Source: Notoacmeibacter sp. MSK16QG-6 (GTDB lineage: Bacteria; Pseudomonadota; Alphaproteobacteria; Rhizobiales; Rhizobiaceae). From it: a stretch of 64,000 bases of DNA. The notes below the pieces were generated by a model. That model was not told where the DNA came from. It did not search any database and was given only the letters and a program-made list of their open reading frames with translations. Shown here one piece after another: positions 54,934-63,873 of the stretch. The stretch spans positions 604,072 to 668,071 of the forward strand of contig NZ_JAMYXM010000002.1 of assembly GCF_024158145.1 (NCBI RefSeq). The letters are read 5' to 3'. Every line of letters begins with the position of its first letter. The first letter of the stretch is position 1. The position numbers were made by a program, and so were the translations under genes.

Positions 54934-55629
54934 TCAGGCGCTGGCGCGAACCTCTTCCGGCTCGCGCAGCACATAGCCGCGACCCCAGACGGTTTCGATG
55001 TAAGACTGTCCACCCGACGCCATATCGAGCTTCTTGCGCAGCTTGCAGATGAAGACGTCAATGATCTTCAGCTCTGGCTCGTCCATGCCGCCATAGAGAT
55101 GGTTGAGGAACATTTCCTTGGTGAGCGTGGTGCCTTTGCGCAGGCTCAGCAGCTCAAGCATCTGGTATTCCTTGGCGGTCAGATGCACACGCTGGCCGCC
55201 GACCTCAACCGTCTTGGTATCGAGGTTCACCACCAGATCGCCGGTCGTGATAATCGACTGGGCGTGGCCCTTGGAACGGCGGACGATGGCGTGGATACGG
55301 GCGACCAATTCATCCTTGTGGAAGGGCTTGGTCATATAATCGTCTGCGCCGAAACCGAGGCCTCGAACCTTGTCCTCGATACCGGCCATGCCAGAGAGAA
55401 TAAGGATTGGCGTTTTGACCTTGGAGAGGCGAAGGGTGCGCAGCACCTCGTAACCGCTCATGTCCGGCAGGTTCAAGTCCAGCAGGATGATGTCGTAATC
55501 GTAAAGCTTGCCTAGATCGACACCCTCTTCACCAAGATCGGTCGTATCGACATAAAAGCTTTCGGACTTGAGCATCAATTCAATGCTCTGTGCCACCGCA
55601 CTATCGTCTTCAATGAGCAGAACGCGCAT
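54934..55629 (-). CDS. ctrA: Cell-cycle response regulator CtrA
   Basis: The OmpR-class master regulator of the alphaproteobacterial cell cycle. The 231-residue product starts [20 protein letters not shown], with receiver Asp51 in [12 protein letters not shown] and Lys in [10 protein letters not shown]. The winged-helix domain holds [26 protein letters not shown] (split), [26 protein letters not shown] (split) and the DNA-contact [15 protein letters not shown]. Length and start agree with Hyphomicrobiales CtrA. The end RASA is hydrophobic or small, in line with regulated proteolysis. Activated through ChpT; upstream GANTC sites suggest CcrM control. Confidence 0.98.
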   Translation of the reverse strand: MRVLLIEDDSAVAQSIELMLKSESFYVDTTDLGEEGVDLGKLYDYDIILLDLNLPDMSGYEVLRTLRLSKVKTPILILSGMAGIEDKVRGLGFGADDYMTKPFHKDELVARIHAIVRRSKGHAQSIITTGDLVVNLDTKTVEVGGQRVHLTAKEYQMLELLSLRKGTTLTKEMFLNHLYGGMDEPELKIIDVFICKLRKKLDMASGGQSYIETVWGRGYVLREPEEVRASA

Positions 55630-56077
55630 TCAGTCTTCCCCTCTTTCGCCGCCGAGGTCCTGAGCCTGCCCATCGGGCGACAGCTGATTTGCCTTGGCGT
55701 AGAGCCTGCCACGAAGATGGTTAACAAAGTCCGAATTGGGATGGCAAGCCTGCCCTGAACCTCTGAAAACCTTATCGTAACGCAATGATCCTACAACAGA
55801 AATTGAGGTTAAAGGCCACATGGCCCCACACGAAGAAACGCCTTCAAGTGATTCTTCGGACTCGCCTTCCGGGTCATTTCGTCGCTGTTCGATTTTTTTT
55901 ACCGCGCCTTAATGACCAGCCACTATGATTAACGACGCCCGTAAACGAAGTCTTACCAAAGCCTGCCAATCGCAACCTTTTTTTAAGGTCGGTTCGAAGG
56001 GACGGAAAGACGGAAAAAACGGGTCCCCGGAGCTAGTTTCGCCGGGTGCATCGCGTTTGAGTGTCAGGAGTACACCG
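55630..56077. promoter_or_regulatory. ctrA-fliJ intergenic region with GANTC pair and TTAA half-sites
   Basis: A 448-bp gap without a supported gene, divergent between ctrA and fliJ. CcrM sites GATTC (55850-55854) and GACTC (55859-55863) lie about 225 bp upstream of the ctrA ATG. TTAA tetramers, half of the CtrA box TTAA-N7-TTAA, occur near 55721, 55809, 55909, 55929 and 55983, but no full box with 7-bp spacing is seen. In Caulobacter a GANTC site in the ctrA P1 promoter links transcription to replication. Confidence 0.5.
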
Positions 56078-56455
56078 ATGAAATCGAGGGATAACCTTGT
56101 CCGTCTGAACCAGTTTCACGTCAACGAAAAGCGGCGCCAGCTGGACCAGCTTGAGACCATGATGGCGGAGTTTACCCGCAAAGCCGCCGAGCTGGAGCTT
56201 CAGATCGAGTCCGAAGAGAAGAAGGCGAATATCACCGATGTCGATCATTTCGCCTATCCAACCTTCGCCAAAGCAGCGCGCGTCCGCCGCGAAAACCTGC
56301 TGACATCGCAGGCCGAGCTGAAAATTCAGCGGGATGCCGCCGAAGCCGCACTAGCCGAAGCAGAAGCAGAGCTTTCCCGCGCCGAGATGCTGGATGCCCG
56401 TGAAGCGCGCGTCCGTCCCGTAGAAGCGGTCGATCGGCGCCATATGATCGGCTGA
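56078..56455 (+). CDS. fliJ: Flagellar export protein FliJ
   Basis: A 125-residue, almost wholly coiled-coil protein, the general chaperone/escort of flagellar type III export (partner of the FliI ATPase). It begins MKSRDNLVRLNQFHVNEKRR, followed by QLDQLETMMAEFTRKAAELEL, a mid DHFAYPTFAKAARVRRENLL and heptads to the end, as in FliJ of Agrobacterium-like bacteria. ATG 56078 is preceded by CAGGAG at the normal distance; the frame upstream is not coding. fliI is not in the window. The gene being next to ctrA is usual, as CtrA controls flagellar genes. Confidence 0.87.
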   Translation: MKSRDNLVRLNQFHVNEKRRQLDQLETMMAEFTRKAAELELQIESEEKKANITDVDHFAYPTFAKAARVRRENLLTSQAELKIQRDAAEAALAEAEAELSRAEMLDAREARVRPVEAVDRRHMIG

Positions 56456-56482
56456 CGCCAGTCTCCAGACACAGCGAAATTG

Positions 56483-56516
56483 CTGCCGGCGCTTCGTCCT
56501 GACCGAAGCCCGGCAG
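56483..56516. terminator. Hairpin between fliJ and smoS
   Basis: CTGCCGG-C-GCTTCG (56483-56496) can pair with CGAAGC-C-CGGCAG (56504-56516), one bulged base, loop TCCTGAC. It lies between convergent genes. There is no strong T run, so the terminator call is moderate. Confidence 0.5.
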
Positions 56517-56591
56517 CGCTTGCCTTATCCGGCGAATGATTTAGGCGCGTTGCGACGGGGCAGGAACAAACACAAGAGACCGTGCCCGCGA

Positions 56592-57365
56592 TCAACTCAT
56601 CCACTGCCCGCCGTCGACATTATAGCACTGCGATACGATGTAATCTGCTTCGGCTGACGCCAGAAAGACGGCCATCCCGGTCAGATCGTCAGGCGTCGCG
56701 AAACGGCCCGCCGGCACACCGGCCTCGACTTCGGCCTTCTTCTGCCCAATTGGCTTGCCCTCGAGCTTGGCGAACATCGAATCCACATGCTTCCAGTGCT
56801 CGCCGTCCACAACGCCGGGCGCGATGGCATTCACATTGATGCCGTGCCGGATGAGATTGAGCCCAGCCGATTGGGTCAGCGAAATCACAGCCGCCTTGGT
56901 CGAACAATAGACGGCAACAAGACTTTCACCTCTCCGGCCCGCTTGGCTCGCCATATTGATAATCTTGCCGCCATTGCCCTGCGCAATCATCTGCCTGGCG
57001 GCAGCCTGCATTGTGAATAGCGTGCCGGCGACATTCACCGCATAGAGCTTTTCGTAACTTTCGCGGCTGATGTCGACGATGGGAGCCGCATCGAAAAGCG
57101 CGGCATTGTTAACGAGAATATCGAGTGTGCCGGTTCTTTCGACGACTGTCGCGATAGCCGCATCGATGCTGTCCTGACGGGTGACATCGAGTTCGACCGC
57201 GTAGGCCCCCTCACCGATTGCTGCCGCTGCCGCTTCTGCGGCATCCAGATTGATATCGCCGATGGCGACGGTCGCACCCTCTCGGACGTAGGCTTCCGCA
57301 AAACCCTTGCCGATACCGCGTGCCGCCCCGGTGATGAGGGCCGATTTGCCCTCCAGGCGTTTCAT
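56592..57365 (-). CDS. smoS: Polyol dehydrogenase, short-chain type (sorbitol dehydrogenase SmoS-like)
   Basis: A 257-residue SDR with the NAD motif TGAARGIG (residues 13-20), NNAALF, the catalytic Ser-Tyr-Lys set in SQAG...YCSTK and the C-terminal [10 protein letters not shown]. It would oxidise sorbitol (D-glucitol) to fructose and galactitol to tagatose, as in Rhodobacter SmoS. It overlaps the transporter ATPase gene by four bases (ATGA), so uptake and oxidation are coupled. Final gene of the smoEFGKS-type operon; a mannitol dehydrogenase (mtlK) does not follow. Confidence 0.92.
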   Translation of the reverse strand: MKRLEGKSALITGAARGIGKGFAEAYVREGATVAIGDINLDAAEAAAAAIGEGAYAVELDVTRQDSIDAAIATVVERTGTLDILVNNAALFDAAPIVDISRESYEKLYAVNVAGTLFTMQAAARQMIAQGNGGKIINMASQAGRRGESLVAVYCSTKAAVISLTQSAGLNLIRHGINVNAIAPGVVDGEHWKHVDSMFAKLEGKPIGQKKAEVEAGVPAGRFATPDDLTGMAVFLASAEADYIVSQCYNVDGGQWMS

Positions 57366-58366
57366 GCGATCCGAAGACCTTTATCGTTGAACCGATGAAG
57401 CTTGTCGGCCTGCGGGGTGAGATACACTCTGTCCCCGTGATGCAGCCCGATTTCGCCATCGGCACGAATGGTGATGGTCTCGGCAAGGCCGGTCTCGTGC
57501 ACGTGGAAGAACGTATCGGAACCGAGATGTTCGGCCACGCCAATCACGCCGTTCCAGAGGCCCGCTTCGGTCGAAACGTCGATATGTTCGGGCCGGATGC
57601 CGATGGTATGGGCATCGTGTTCGGCGGCCTCCGCACCGTCGATCAGATTCATTCTGGGCGATCCGATGAATCCGGCGACAAAGACGTTGCGCGGTGTCCG
57701 GTAGAGCTCCAGCGGGCTGCCGACCTGCTCGATATTTCCCGCTCTCAGCACGACGATTTTGTCGGCCATCGTCATTGCTTCCACCTGATCGTGCGTCACG
57801 TAGATCATGGTGGTTTCGAGCCGTGAATGCAGTTCGGAAATTTCAAGGCGCATACCGACGCGCAAGGCCGCATCGAGATTTGATAGCGGCTCATCGAAAA
57901 GGAAGGCTGCCGGTTCCCGAACGATCGCCCGGCCAATCGCCACACGCTGGCGCTGACCGCCCGAAAGCTGTCCCGGACGCCGGTCCAGATAATCGGTCAG
58001 GTTCAGCGCACGGGCGGCGTTCTCGATGCGCCTGTTCTGTTCGTCCTCCGGCACCTTCGCCATCTTCATGGGAAAGGCGATGTTCTTGCGCACCGACATA
58101 TGCGGATAAAGAGCGTAACTCTGGAAGACCATCGCCAGACCGCGCTTGGCCGGCGGCAGATCGGTGGCGGGCTGACCGTCGATGCGGATTTCGCCGCCGG
58201 AGACGTCCTCCAGCCCCGCGATCAAACGCAAAAGGGTGGATTTGCCGCAGCCGGATGGCCCGACGAAGACAACGAACTCGCCGTCTTCGATAGTCAGGTC
58301 GAGCGGCGGGATGACCTCCACATCGCCGAACTTCTTCTGAACGTTCTCAAGGGTAATGCGTCCCAT
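57362..58366 (-). CDS. smoK: Sugar/polyol ABC transporter ATP-binding protein (SmoK/UgpC/MalK type)
   Basis: A 334-residue ATPase with Walker [11 protein letters not shown]-loop [12 protein letters not shown], signature LSGGQRQR, Walker [13 protein letters not shown] and H-loop VTHDQVEA. The C-terminal 100 residues are the TOBE/MalK regulatory domain with SPRMNLI and [10 protein letters not shown]. It energises uptake through SmoF and SmoG. It begins 11 bp after the SmoG stop and overlaps smoS downstream. Confidence 0.94.
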   Translation of the reverse strand: MGRITLENVQKKFGDVEVIPPLDLTIEDGEFVVFVGPSGCGKSTLLRLIAGLEDVSGGEIRIDGQPATDLPPAKRGLAMVFQSYALYPHMSVRKNIAFPMKMAKVPEDEQNRRIENAARALNLTDYLDRRPGQLSGGQRQRVAIGRAIVREPAAFLFDEPLSNLDAALRVGMRLEISELHSRLETTMIYVTHDQVEAMTMADKIVVLRAGNIEQVGSPLELYRTPRNVFVAGFIGSPRMNLIDGAEAAEHDAHTIGIRPEHIDVSTEAGLWNGVIGVAEHLGSDTFFHVHETGLAETITIRADGEIGLHHGDRVYLTPQADKLHRFNDKGLRIA

Positions 58367-58377
58367 GGGAGGTCTCC

Positions 58378-59208
58378 TTATTTCACCGCGCCGAAGGTCA
58401 GGCCGCGGACCAACTGTTTCTGGCTGAACCAGCCCATGATGAGGATCGGGGCGATGGCCATGGTCGAAGCTGCCGACAGCTTGGCGTAAAACAGGCCTTC
58501 CGGCGATGAGTAACTGGCGATGAACGCCGTTAGCGGAGCGGCGTTCGATGCTGTCAGATTGAGCGTCCAGAAAGCCTCATTCCAAGCCAGAATGATGTTG
58601 AGCAGCAAGGTCGATGCGATACCAGGAACGGCCATCGGCAAAAGCACATAGGTAACTTCGGAGCGAAGAGTCGCCCCGTCCATGCGCGCCGCCTCCAGAA
58701 TTTCGCCGGGGATCTCCTTGAAATAGGTGTACAGCATCCACACGATGATCGGCAGGTTGATGAGCATCAGCACCGCAACCAGCCCGGTGCGGGTATCCAG
58801 CAGGCCCATATCCCGAAACAGCAGGTAGATCGGAACCAGAACGCCGACAGCCGGCAGCATCTTGGTCGACAGCATCCACATAAGAATGTTGCGGGTCTGC
58901 TTGCCGGGCACAAAAGCCATGGCCCATGCTGCTGGGACCGCGATAATCAGACCGAGCACAGTCGATCCGACGGAAATGACGACCGAATTCCAGAAGTGCC
59001 GGAAATAGTTCGACCGTTCCTGAACCGCCTCGTAATTTTCGAATGTCCAGTCGAAGAAGAACATGGAGGGCGGCGAAGCGATCGCCTCCGCCTCGGTCTT
59101 GAAGCTCGTCAGGAACGTCCAGAGGATCGGGAAGAAGATGACCAGGCCGATCGCCCATGCGATCGCTGTGTTCCAGACCTTGCGTGAGTTGGTAACGGAG
59201 CGTGCCAT
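58378..59208 (-). CDS. smoG: Polyol ABC transporter permease (SmoG-like)
   Basis: A 276-residue inner-membrane permease with six helices. The ABC coupling motif [25 protein letters not shown] (EAA loop, split) lies near residue 170-190. The N-terminal helix [22 protein letters not shown] precedes the extracellular part. Carbohydrate ABC permeases of the CUT1 family have this layout and length. It ends 11 bp before smoK and starts 10 bp after smoF. Confidence 0.93.
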   Translation of the reverse strand: MARSVTNSRKVWNTAIAWAIGLVIFFPILWTFLTSFKTEAEAIASPPSMFFFDWTFENYEAVQERSNYFRHFWNSVVISVGSTVLGLIIAVPAAWAMAFVPGKQTRNILMWMLSTKMLPAVGVLVPIYLLFRDMGLLDTRTGLVAVLMLINLPIIVWMLYTYFKEIPGEILEAARMDGATLRSEVTYVLLPMAVPGIASTLLLNIILAWNEAFWTLNLTASNAAPLTAFIASYSSPEGLFYAKLSAASTMAIAPILIMGWFSQKQLVRGLTFGAVK

Positions 59209-59218
59209 CGTGTCCTCC

Positions 59219-60091
59219 TCAAGCGTCGAGGTTCTTGCCGATCATCCGCATCAGGAAGATCGCGACAATATTGGCTAGGATAATGGCGACCACACCGCCG
59301 GCCGAGCCAAGCCCGACATCGAATTGCAGAAGCGACTGGATATAGACAAGATAGGTCAGGTTTGTTGACGCGACGCCCGGTCCGCCAGCCGTCGTCACAA
59401 GAATTTCCGCAAAGATCGACAGAAGGAAGATCGTCTGGATCAGAATGACGACCGTCGCCGCTCGGGAAAGATGCGGGACCACGATATAGAAAAAGCGAGA
59501 GAAGGCGCTCGCGCCATCCATTTCCGCCGCCTCGATCTGCTCGCTATCGAGCGACTGCATGGCGGTGAGCAGGATCAGCGTGGCGAAAGGCAGCCATTGC
59601 CAGGCGACGATCAAAATGATCGAGGCCAGCGGCGCCACGGCCAGGAAGTCGAAAGGCTGCATCCCAAGAAACCGGGCGATGTAGGCGAAAAGCCCGTTTA
59701 CCGGGTTCATGAACATGTTCTTCCACACCAGTGCCGACACGGTGGGCATCACAAAGAACGGAGCAATCACAAGCAGGCGGACGATCCCCTGTCCGAACAT
59801 CGGCTGGTCGAGCAGCAGCGCCAGCAGCGTCCCGCCGACAACGGTAATCAGCAGCACCCCCCCGACCAGAAGCAGCGTATTGAGAAGCGCAGTGGTGAAT
59901 GCCGGATCGGTGAAGAAATATTCGTAATTCTCAAGCCCGACAAACGGCGTGCCGCCCGGCATGAGCAGATTGTAGCGTAGTGTCGAGAAATAGAGTGTCA
60001 GCGCCAGCGGGACGATCATCCATAGCAGAAGGACGATGACGGCAGGCGAAATCATCAGCCGCGCGGCGGCCTTGGAATGCTGGGTCGCCAT
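59219..60091 (-). CDS. smoF: Polyol ABC transporter permease (SmoF-like)
   Basis: A 290-residue permease with six helices (first at about 13-35, IVLLLWMIVPLALTLYFSTLR). The EAA loop reads EAAEMDGASAFSRFFYIVVPHL. It pairs with SmoG as the heterodimeric channel of a CUT1 transporter. An 88-bp gap with a strong hairpin separates it from the binding-protein gene upstream. Confidence 0.93.
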   Translation of the reverse strand: MATQHSKAAARLMISPAVIVLLLWMIVPLALTLYFSTLRYNLLMPGGTPFVGLENYEYFFTDPAFTTALLNTLLLVGGVLLITVVGGTLLALLLDQPMFGQGIVRLLVIAPFFVMPTVSALVWKNMFMNPVNGLFAYIARFLGMQPFDFLAVAPLASIILIVAWQWLPFATLILLTAMQSLDSEQIEAAEMDGASAFSRFFYIVVPHLSRAATVVILIQTIFLLSIFAEILVTTAGGPGVASTNLTYLVYIQSLLQFDVGLGSAGGVVAIILANIVAIFLMRMIGKNLDA

Positions 60092-60127
60092 GGCGGCTCC
60101 TCCCTCCCCCGGCTGGCAAATAACAGC

Positions 60128-60153
60128 CCGGAGCCGGCCGTAGCCGGCTCCGG
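60128..60153 (-). terminator. Intercistronic hairpin between smoE and smoF
   Basis: An 11-bp perfect stem CCGGAGCCGGC / GCCGGCTCCGG with a 4-base loop, 27 bp past the smoE stop. On the minus strand no U run follows immediately (GCTGTTATTTG). It resembles hairpins that protect or attenuate mRNA after binding-protein genes. Confidence 0.75.
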
Positions 60154-60179
60154 ATTTTTATCCCATCGCTCTTATAGAG

Positions 60180-61496
60180 TCAGTATCCGGCGCGATCAAT
60201 TTCACGCTGGGTGACCTGCTGGGCATTTGTCAGAGCCTGATCGGCCGAGGACTGCCCGGCGAGCGCCGCCGAAAACTGCTGACCGACCGCCGTGCCGATA
60301 CCCTGGAATTCGGGGATCGCAACGAACTGGGCGCCCGTGTAGGGAATGTCCTGAACCGATGGCTTCTGCGTATTGACCGCATTCATCGAGTTCAGCGTCA
60401 TTTCCGCAAATGGCGCTTCGGATGTGTACTGCTCGTTTTCATAAAGCGAGGTACGGGTGCCGGGCGGAACCGACCGCCAGCCGGATTCACCGGCGACAAT
60501 CTCGGTGTAACCCTTGCTCGTGGCCCAGGAGATGAAGTCCTTGGCGGCGTCCTGCGATTCCGAAGAAGAAGGAATGGCCAGACTCCATGCCCACAGCCAG
60601 TTGCCGTGATTGTCCACGCCTTCCTTGTTAGGGAACTGCGCGAAGCCGACATTATCCGCCACCTGACTGTCGTCCGGATTGGTCACGAAGCCCGCTGCAA
60701 CGGTCGCATCGATCCACATGCCGCACTTGCCCTGCTGGAAGAGCGACAGATTTTCGTTGAAGCCGTTGGAGGACGCGCCGGGAGGACCATATTCGTTCAT
60801 CATGGTCAGGTAGTCGTTCAGCGTCGCCTTCCATTCCGGACTATCGAACTGAGCCTTCCACTCCGGGTCGAACCAGCGCGCGCCGTAAGAGTTCGCCATA
60901 GCGCTGATGAACGCCATGTTTTCACCCCAGCCGGGCTTGCCGCGCAGGCAGATGCCGTAAACCTCGTTGTCCTTGTCGGTCATGGCCTTTGCGGCAGCCA
61001 TGATATCGGTCCAGGTCGGCTGCGAGGGAATGTCGACACCGGCTTTTTCGGCCAGATCGGTGCGGTACATCACCATCGCCGATTCACCGTAGAACGGTGC
61101 GGCGTAGAGCTTGCCGTCCACAGAAAGAGCTTCACGCACTGCGGGAAGCAGATCGTCGACATCGTAATCGTCGCCGAGATCGTCCAACGCGACCAGCCAA
61201 TCCTGCTTCGCCCAGATCGGAACCTCATAGGTGCCGATGGTCAGAATATCGAACTGGCCGCCGCCGGTCGCGATATCCTGCGTCACGCGCTGACGAAGTA
61301 CGTTCTCTTCAAGAACGACCCAGTTGATCGAGTTGCCGGTTTCTTCTTCCCACTTGGGAGAGAGACCCTGCATTTTGATCATGTCGCCATTGTTCACTGT
61401 CGCGATTGTGATGGTCTCGGCCATCGCCGTTGTCGCGAAGCCTGCGATAAGGCCGAAACCCACGGCAGAACCGAGTAGGGTGTGCTTCGAAATCAT
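60180..61496 (-). CDS. smoE: Polyol ABC transporter substrate-binding protein (SmoE-like)
   Basis: A 438-residue periplasmic binding protein with signal peptide (SAVGFGLIAGFATTAMA, cleavage near 26). The mature part has the family 1 pattern ITIATVNNGDMIKMQGLSPKWEEETG (split) and later WQFDILTIGTYEVPIWAK-like (here FDILTIGTYEVPIWAKQ), plus WLWAWSLAIPSSS. It matches sorbitol/mannitol-binding proteins such as SmoE/MtlE. ATG 61496 is preceded by GGGAGG. It heads the transporter genes; a candidate operator lies 18 bp upstream. Confidence 0.93.
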   Translation of the reverse strand: MISKHTLLGSAVGFGLIAGFATTAMAETITIATVNNGDMIKMQGLSPKWEEETGNSINWVVLEENVLRQRVTQDIATGGGQFDILTIGTYEVPIWAKQDWLVALDDLGDDYDVDDLLPAVREALSVDGKLYAAPFYGESAMVMYRTDLAEKAGVDIPSQPTWTDIMAAAKAMTDKDNEVYGICLRGKPGWGENMAFISAMANSYGARWFDPEWKAQFDSPEWKATLNDYLTMMNEYGPPGASSNGFNENLSLFQQGKCGMWIDATVAAGFVTNPDDSQVADNVGFAQFPNKEGVDNHGNWLWAWSLAIPSSSESQDAAKDFISWATSKGYTEIVAGESGWRSVPPGTRTSLYENEQYTSEAPFAEMTLNSMNAVNTQKPSVQDIPYTGAQFVAIPEFQGIGTAVGQQFSAALAGQSSADQALTNAQQVTQREIDRAGY

Positions 61497-61513
61497 AGTA
61501 TCCTCCCAGAAAC

Positions 61514-61528
61514 TTTACACGGGACAAA
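61514..61528. promoter_or_regulatory. Candidate LacI-family operator before smoE
   Basis: TTTACACGGGACAAA, matching TTTACACGAGTCAAA at 62725-62739 in 13 of 15 positions. LacI-family operators have a central CG, as here (ACAC-GGGA). It lies between the regulator gene and smoE. Confidence 0.6.
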
Positions 61529-61602
61529 TATAAGGAGGAAAATTGTGGCGCGTCAACCGTAAATCAGCGGCCGCGCCACTCCGCTGCGACGAGTCCTCTG
61601 CC

Positions 61603-62640
61603 CTAGGCCGACTCGCGCAACTTCAGAGCGCCGTTGAAAAGCTGGATTTCAGGCTGGTCAGGCTCGACATTGCCACTCATTTTTTTGACCAGGCGCGACA
61701 CGGCTGCCTCGCCAATTTCGTCGACATTCTGGGCAACCGTTGTCAGCGATGGCGCGGTGAAGGGGCACAGCGGATAATCGTCATGACCCGCGATGCGTAA
61801 GCCGCCTTTCGCCCCCCGACCGGGAACGAGTCCGTGACGAAACGCCGCCCGCAAAGCGCCGATAGCAACCCGATCGTTGACGCACAGAATGGAGCGTTCC
61901 GTCAGTTCTCCGCCGCCGAACGCTGCGTTCATAACCGCCTCGCCATGCTCCTCGAAATACCAGAAATCCTCGATCAGCTCGGTACCGATGATCTCCGGCT
62001 CATGGCCGAGTTTTCGCATGCAATCGATATAGGCATGCTCACGCTCCATCGCGTTGAAGTTCACGCGTGGCATGGCAAGAAACACCGGCGGCTCGCCGAC
62101 ACGGCAGAGATATTCCGTTATCAGGCTTGTGCTCTGAAGATGATCGCTGCCGACAAAATCGACGTCCGGCATCGTGGCAGGCCGCGAATCGACCAGAACG
62201 AAAGGAAGCCTCTCCTTCAGTCTCTCATAGGCCCTTAGGTCGCTCTGATTGCCCAGCGGCACGACCAATGCGCCGTCCACGCTCATCGACATAAAGGTTT
62301 CGGCGGCCCGCGCCTCGATGGCCGGATCGAAATGCGAACACTGCATGATGACGGTGAAGCCCGCATCCATGGCGGCGATTTCAATCGCCTGCAGCAGCTT
62401 GGTGAAGAAGAGGTCGTTCAGGTACGGAATGACAACGCCGATCAGACCGGTGGTTTTACGGTTCATCCGGGTGGCGAAGAAATTCGGCACATATTCGATT
62501 TTTTCCAGCTCGCGCTGAATTCTTGCCGCTGTTGAGCGGCGCACGCTCGACGGGTCCTGGAAATAGCGCGAAAGAGTGGGTCGGGAGACGCCAATCGCCA
62601 CCGACAATTCCTTCATCGTATCGATTTTCTGCTTCTTCAT
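61603..62640 (-). CDS. LacI-family transcriptional regulator
   Basis: A 345-residue repressor. The N-terminal helix-turn-helix is MKELSVAIGVSRPTLSRYFQ with hinge RIQRELEKIEYVPNFFATRM, followed by a periplasmic-binding-like ligand domain (GLIGVVIPYLNDLFFTKLLQ to the AGHDDYPLCPFTAPSLTTVA region). The hinge residues allow DNA-minor-groove contact as in LacI. ATG 62640. The gene is immediately upstream of the smoEFGKS operon, so a polyol is the expected inducer; it probably represses both operator-bearing promoters. Confidence 0.94.
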   Translation of the reverse strand: MKKQKIDTMKELSVAIGVSRPTLSRYFQDPSSVRRSTAARIQRELEKIEYVPNFFATRMNRKTTGLIGVVIPYLNDLFFTKLLQAIEIAAMDAGFTVIMQCSHFDPAIEARAAETFMSMSVDGALVVPLGNQSDLRAYERLKERLPFVLVDSRPATMPDVDFVGSDHLQSTSLITEYLCRVGEPPVFLAMPRVNFNAMEREHAYIDCMRKLGHEPEIIGTELIEDFWYFEEHGEAVMNAAFGGGELTERSILCVNDRVAIGALRAAFRHGLVPGRGAKGGLRIAGHDDYPLCPFTAPSLTTVAQNVDEIGEAAVSRLVKKMSGNVEPDQPEIQLFNGALKLRESA

Positions 62641-62724
62641 GACACGTCCAGATTTCCGCGCTTTTTTGTGTACCTTTACATCGAAAGTGAGCCTGTCAAA
62701 TCAGCGACAATATGCCGCCCAAAT

Positions 62725-62739
62725 TTTACACGAGTCAAA
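62725..62739. promoter_or_regulatory. Candidate LacI-family operator in the regulator/epimerase promoter region
   Basis: TTTACACGAGTCAAA, an imperfect dyad about the central CG. With one more base on the left, six of eight positions match across halves (TTTTACAC / GAGTCAAA). Lies in the divergent region between the LacI-type gene and galM, so it could control both. Confidence 0.6.
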
Positions 62740-62864
62740 GTTGTGTCGCTGCATCGGTGCTGTTAGCCATTTTGTGCTTAGGGAAAGCTTGTTATGCATA
62801 GGACAGATGTCCTTATTGTCATTGAAGAAATGAACCGGCGGCTACGTCAGTTTCGGGAGGAACG

Positions 62865-63845
62865 ATGGCCTTATCGATAGTGGGAACGGATAAGGATGGC
62901 CGCCCCATTCAGGCCATCGACATTGCCAGTGCGGTTTTGAATGCCCGAATTTTGACCTTTGGCGCAGCCTTGCAGGATTTGCGCATGGCGGGCGTGGCGC
63001 ATCCGCTCGTTCTCGGCTTGTCCGACCCCGGCGATTACCTCGCTAATCCCTCCTATCTCGGAGCGATAGTCGGGCGCGTTGCCAACCGCATCGCCATGGG
63101 CCGCGCCATCATCGGCGGCCATACATATGAGCTGGACAAGAACGAGGAAGGGCGAACGACGCTTCATGGTGGGAAAAACGGGACCAGCCATCGCAATTGG
63201 ACTGTGGTCGAACACGACACTTCGTCAGTCGAGCTCCGCGACGTGCTGCCAGACGGGCATATGGGATTTCCCGGTCGGCTGACCGTGGATACCACCTATC
63301 GGATTGTGGATGACGCGATATCGGTCGCCATCATAGCCCAGTGCGATCGCGCGACCTTCTGCAGCTTTGCGCCGCATTTCTATTTCAATCTCGATGGACG
63401 TGCGGACATCGCAGATCATCGCCTGCAGATCGAGGCCGATCATTTCATTCCGGTCGATGACCGATTGTGGCCCATAAGCGGTCCTGAACCCGTCGATGGA
63501 ACGCCTTTCGATTTCCGTATCGCGAAGCCGGTGCCACCCTCTATCGATCATCATCTGTGCCTGAGCCCGGAGGTCACAGAGCTGCGCCCCATCGCCATTC
63601 TGCAGGCCAGCAAGCTACGCCTCGACCTTCATTCGACTGAACCGGGGCTGCAAATCTACGGCGGCGCGGGCCTTGCCATAGAAGGGCTTGGCCTGAATGG
63701 GCGCGATTACGGCTCCAACTCTGGCATTGCGCTGGAGCCGCATCGTTGGATCGATGCGCCGAACTGGCCCTGGCGCCGTCAGGCCGAACTCAGACCTGGC
63801 GAGCGCTACGAAGCTCGCCACACGTTTCGGTTCGAGACGGCGTAA
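62865..63845 (+). CDS. Aldose 1-epimerase (galactose mutarotase-like)
   Basis: A 326-residue beta-sandwich epimerase. Signatures are GAIVGRVANRIAMGRAIIGG with the pattern NR, LHGGKNGTSHRNW holding a catalytic His, FAPHFYFNLDG and, near the end, GSNSGIALEPHRWIDAPNW with the catalytic Glu. It converts alpha and beta anomers of an aldose. ATG 62865 with GGGAGGAA. It is divergent from the LacI-type regulator, suggesting that it serves the same sugar or polyol route. Confidence 0.93.
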   Translation: MALSIVGTDKDGRPIQAIDIASAVLNARILTFGAALQDLRMAGVAHPLVLGLSDPGDYLANPSYLGAIVGRVANRIAMGRAIIGGHTYELDKNEEGRTTLHGGKNGTSHRNWTVVEHDTSSVELRDVLPDGHMGFPGRLTVDTTYRIVDDAISVAIIAQCDRATFCSFAPHFYFNLDGRADIADHRLQIEADHFIPVDDRLWPISGPEPVDGTPFDFRIAKPVPPSIDHHLCLSPEVTELRPIAILQASKLRLDLHSTEPGLQIYGGAGLAIEGLGLNGRDYGSNSGIALEPHRWIDAPNWPWRRQAELRPGERYEARHTFRFETA

Positions 63846-63873
63846 AGAGAATTTGTCTCGCCGCCTCGGCCTT

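Noticed and set aside
55630..56077. Full CtrA boxes (TTAA-N7-TTAA) upstream of ctrA or chpT
   Set aside because: Only separate TTAA tetramers were found, with spacings of other lengths; single half-sites are too weak to annotate.
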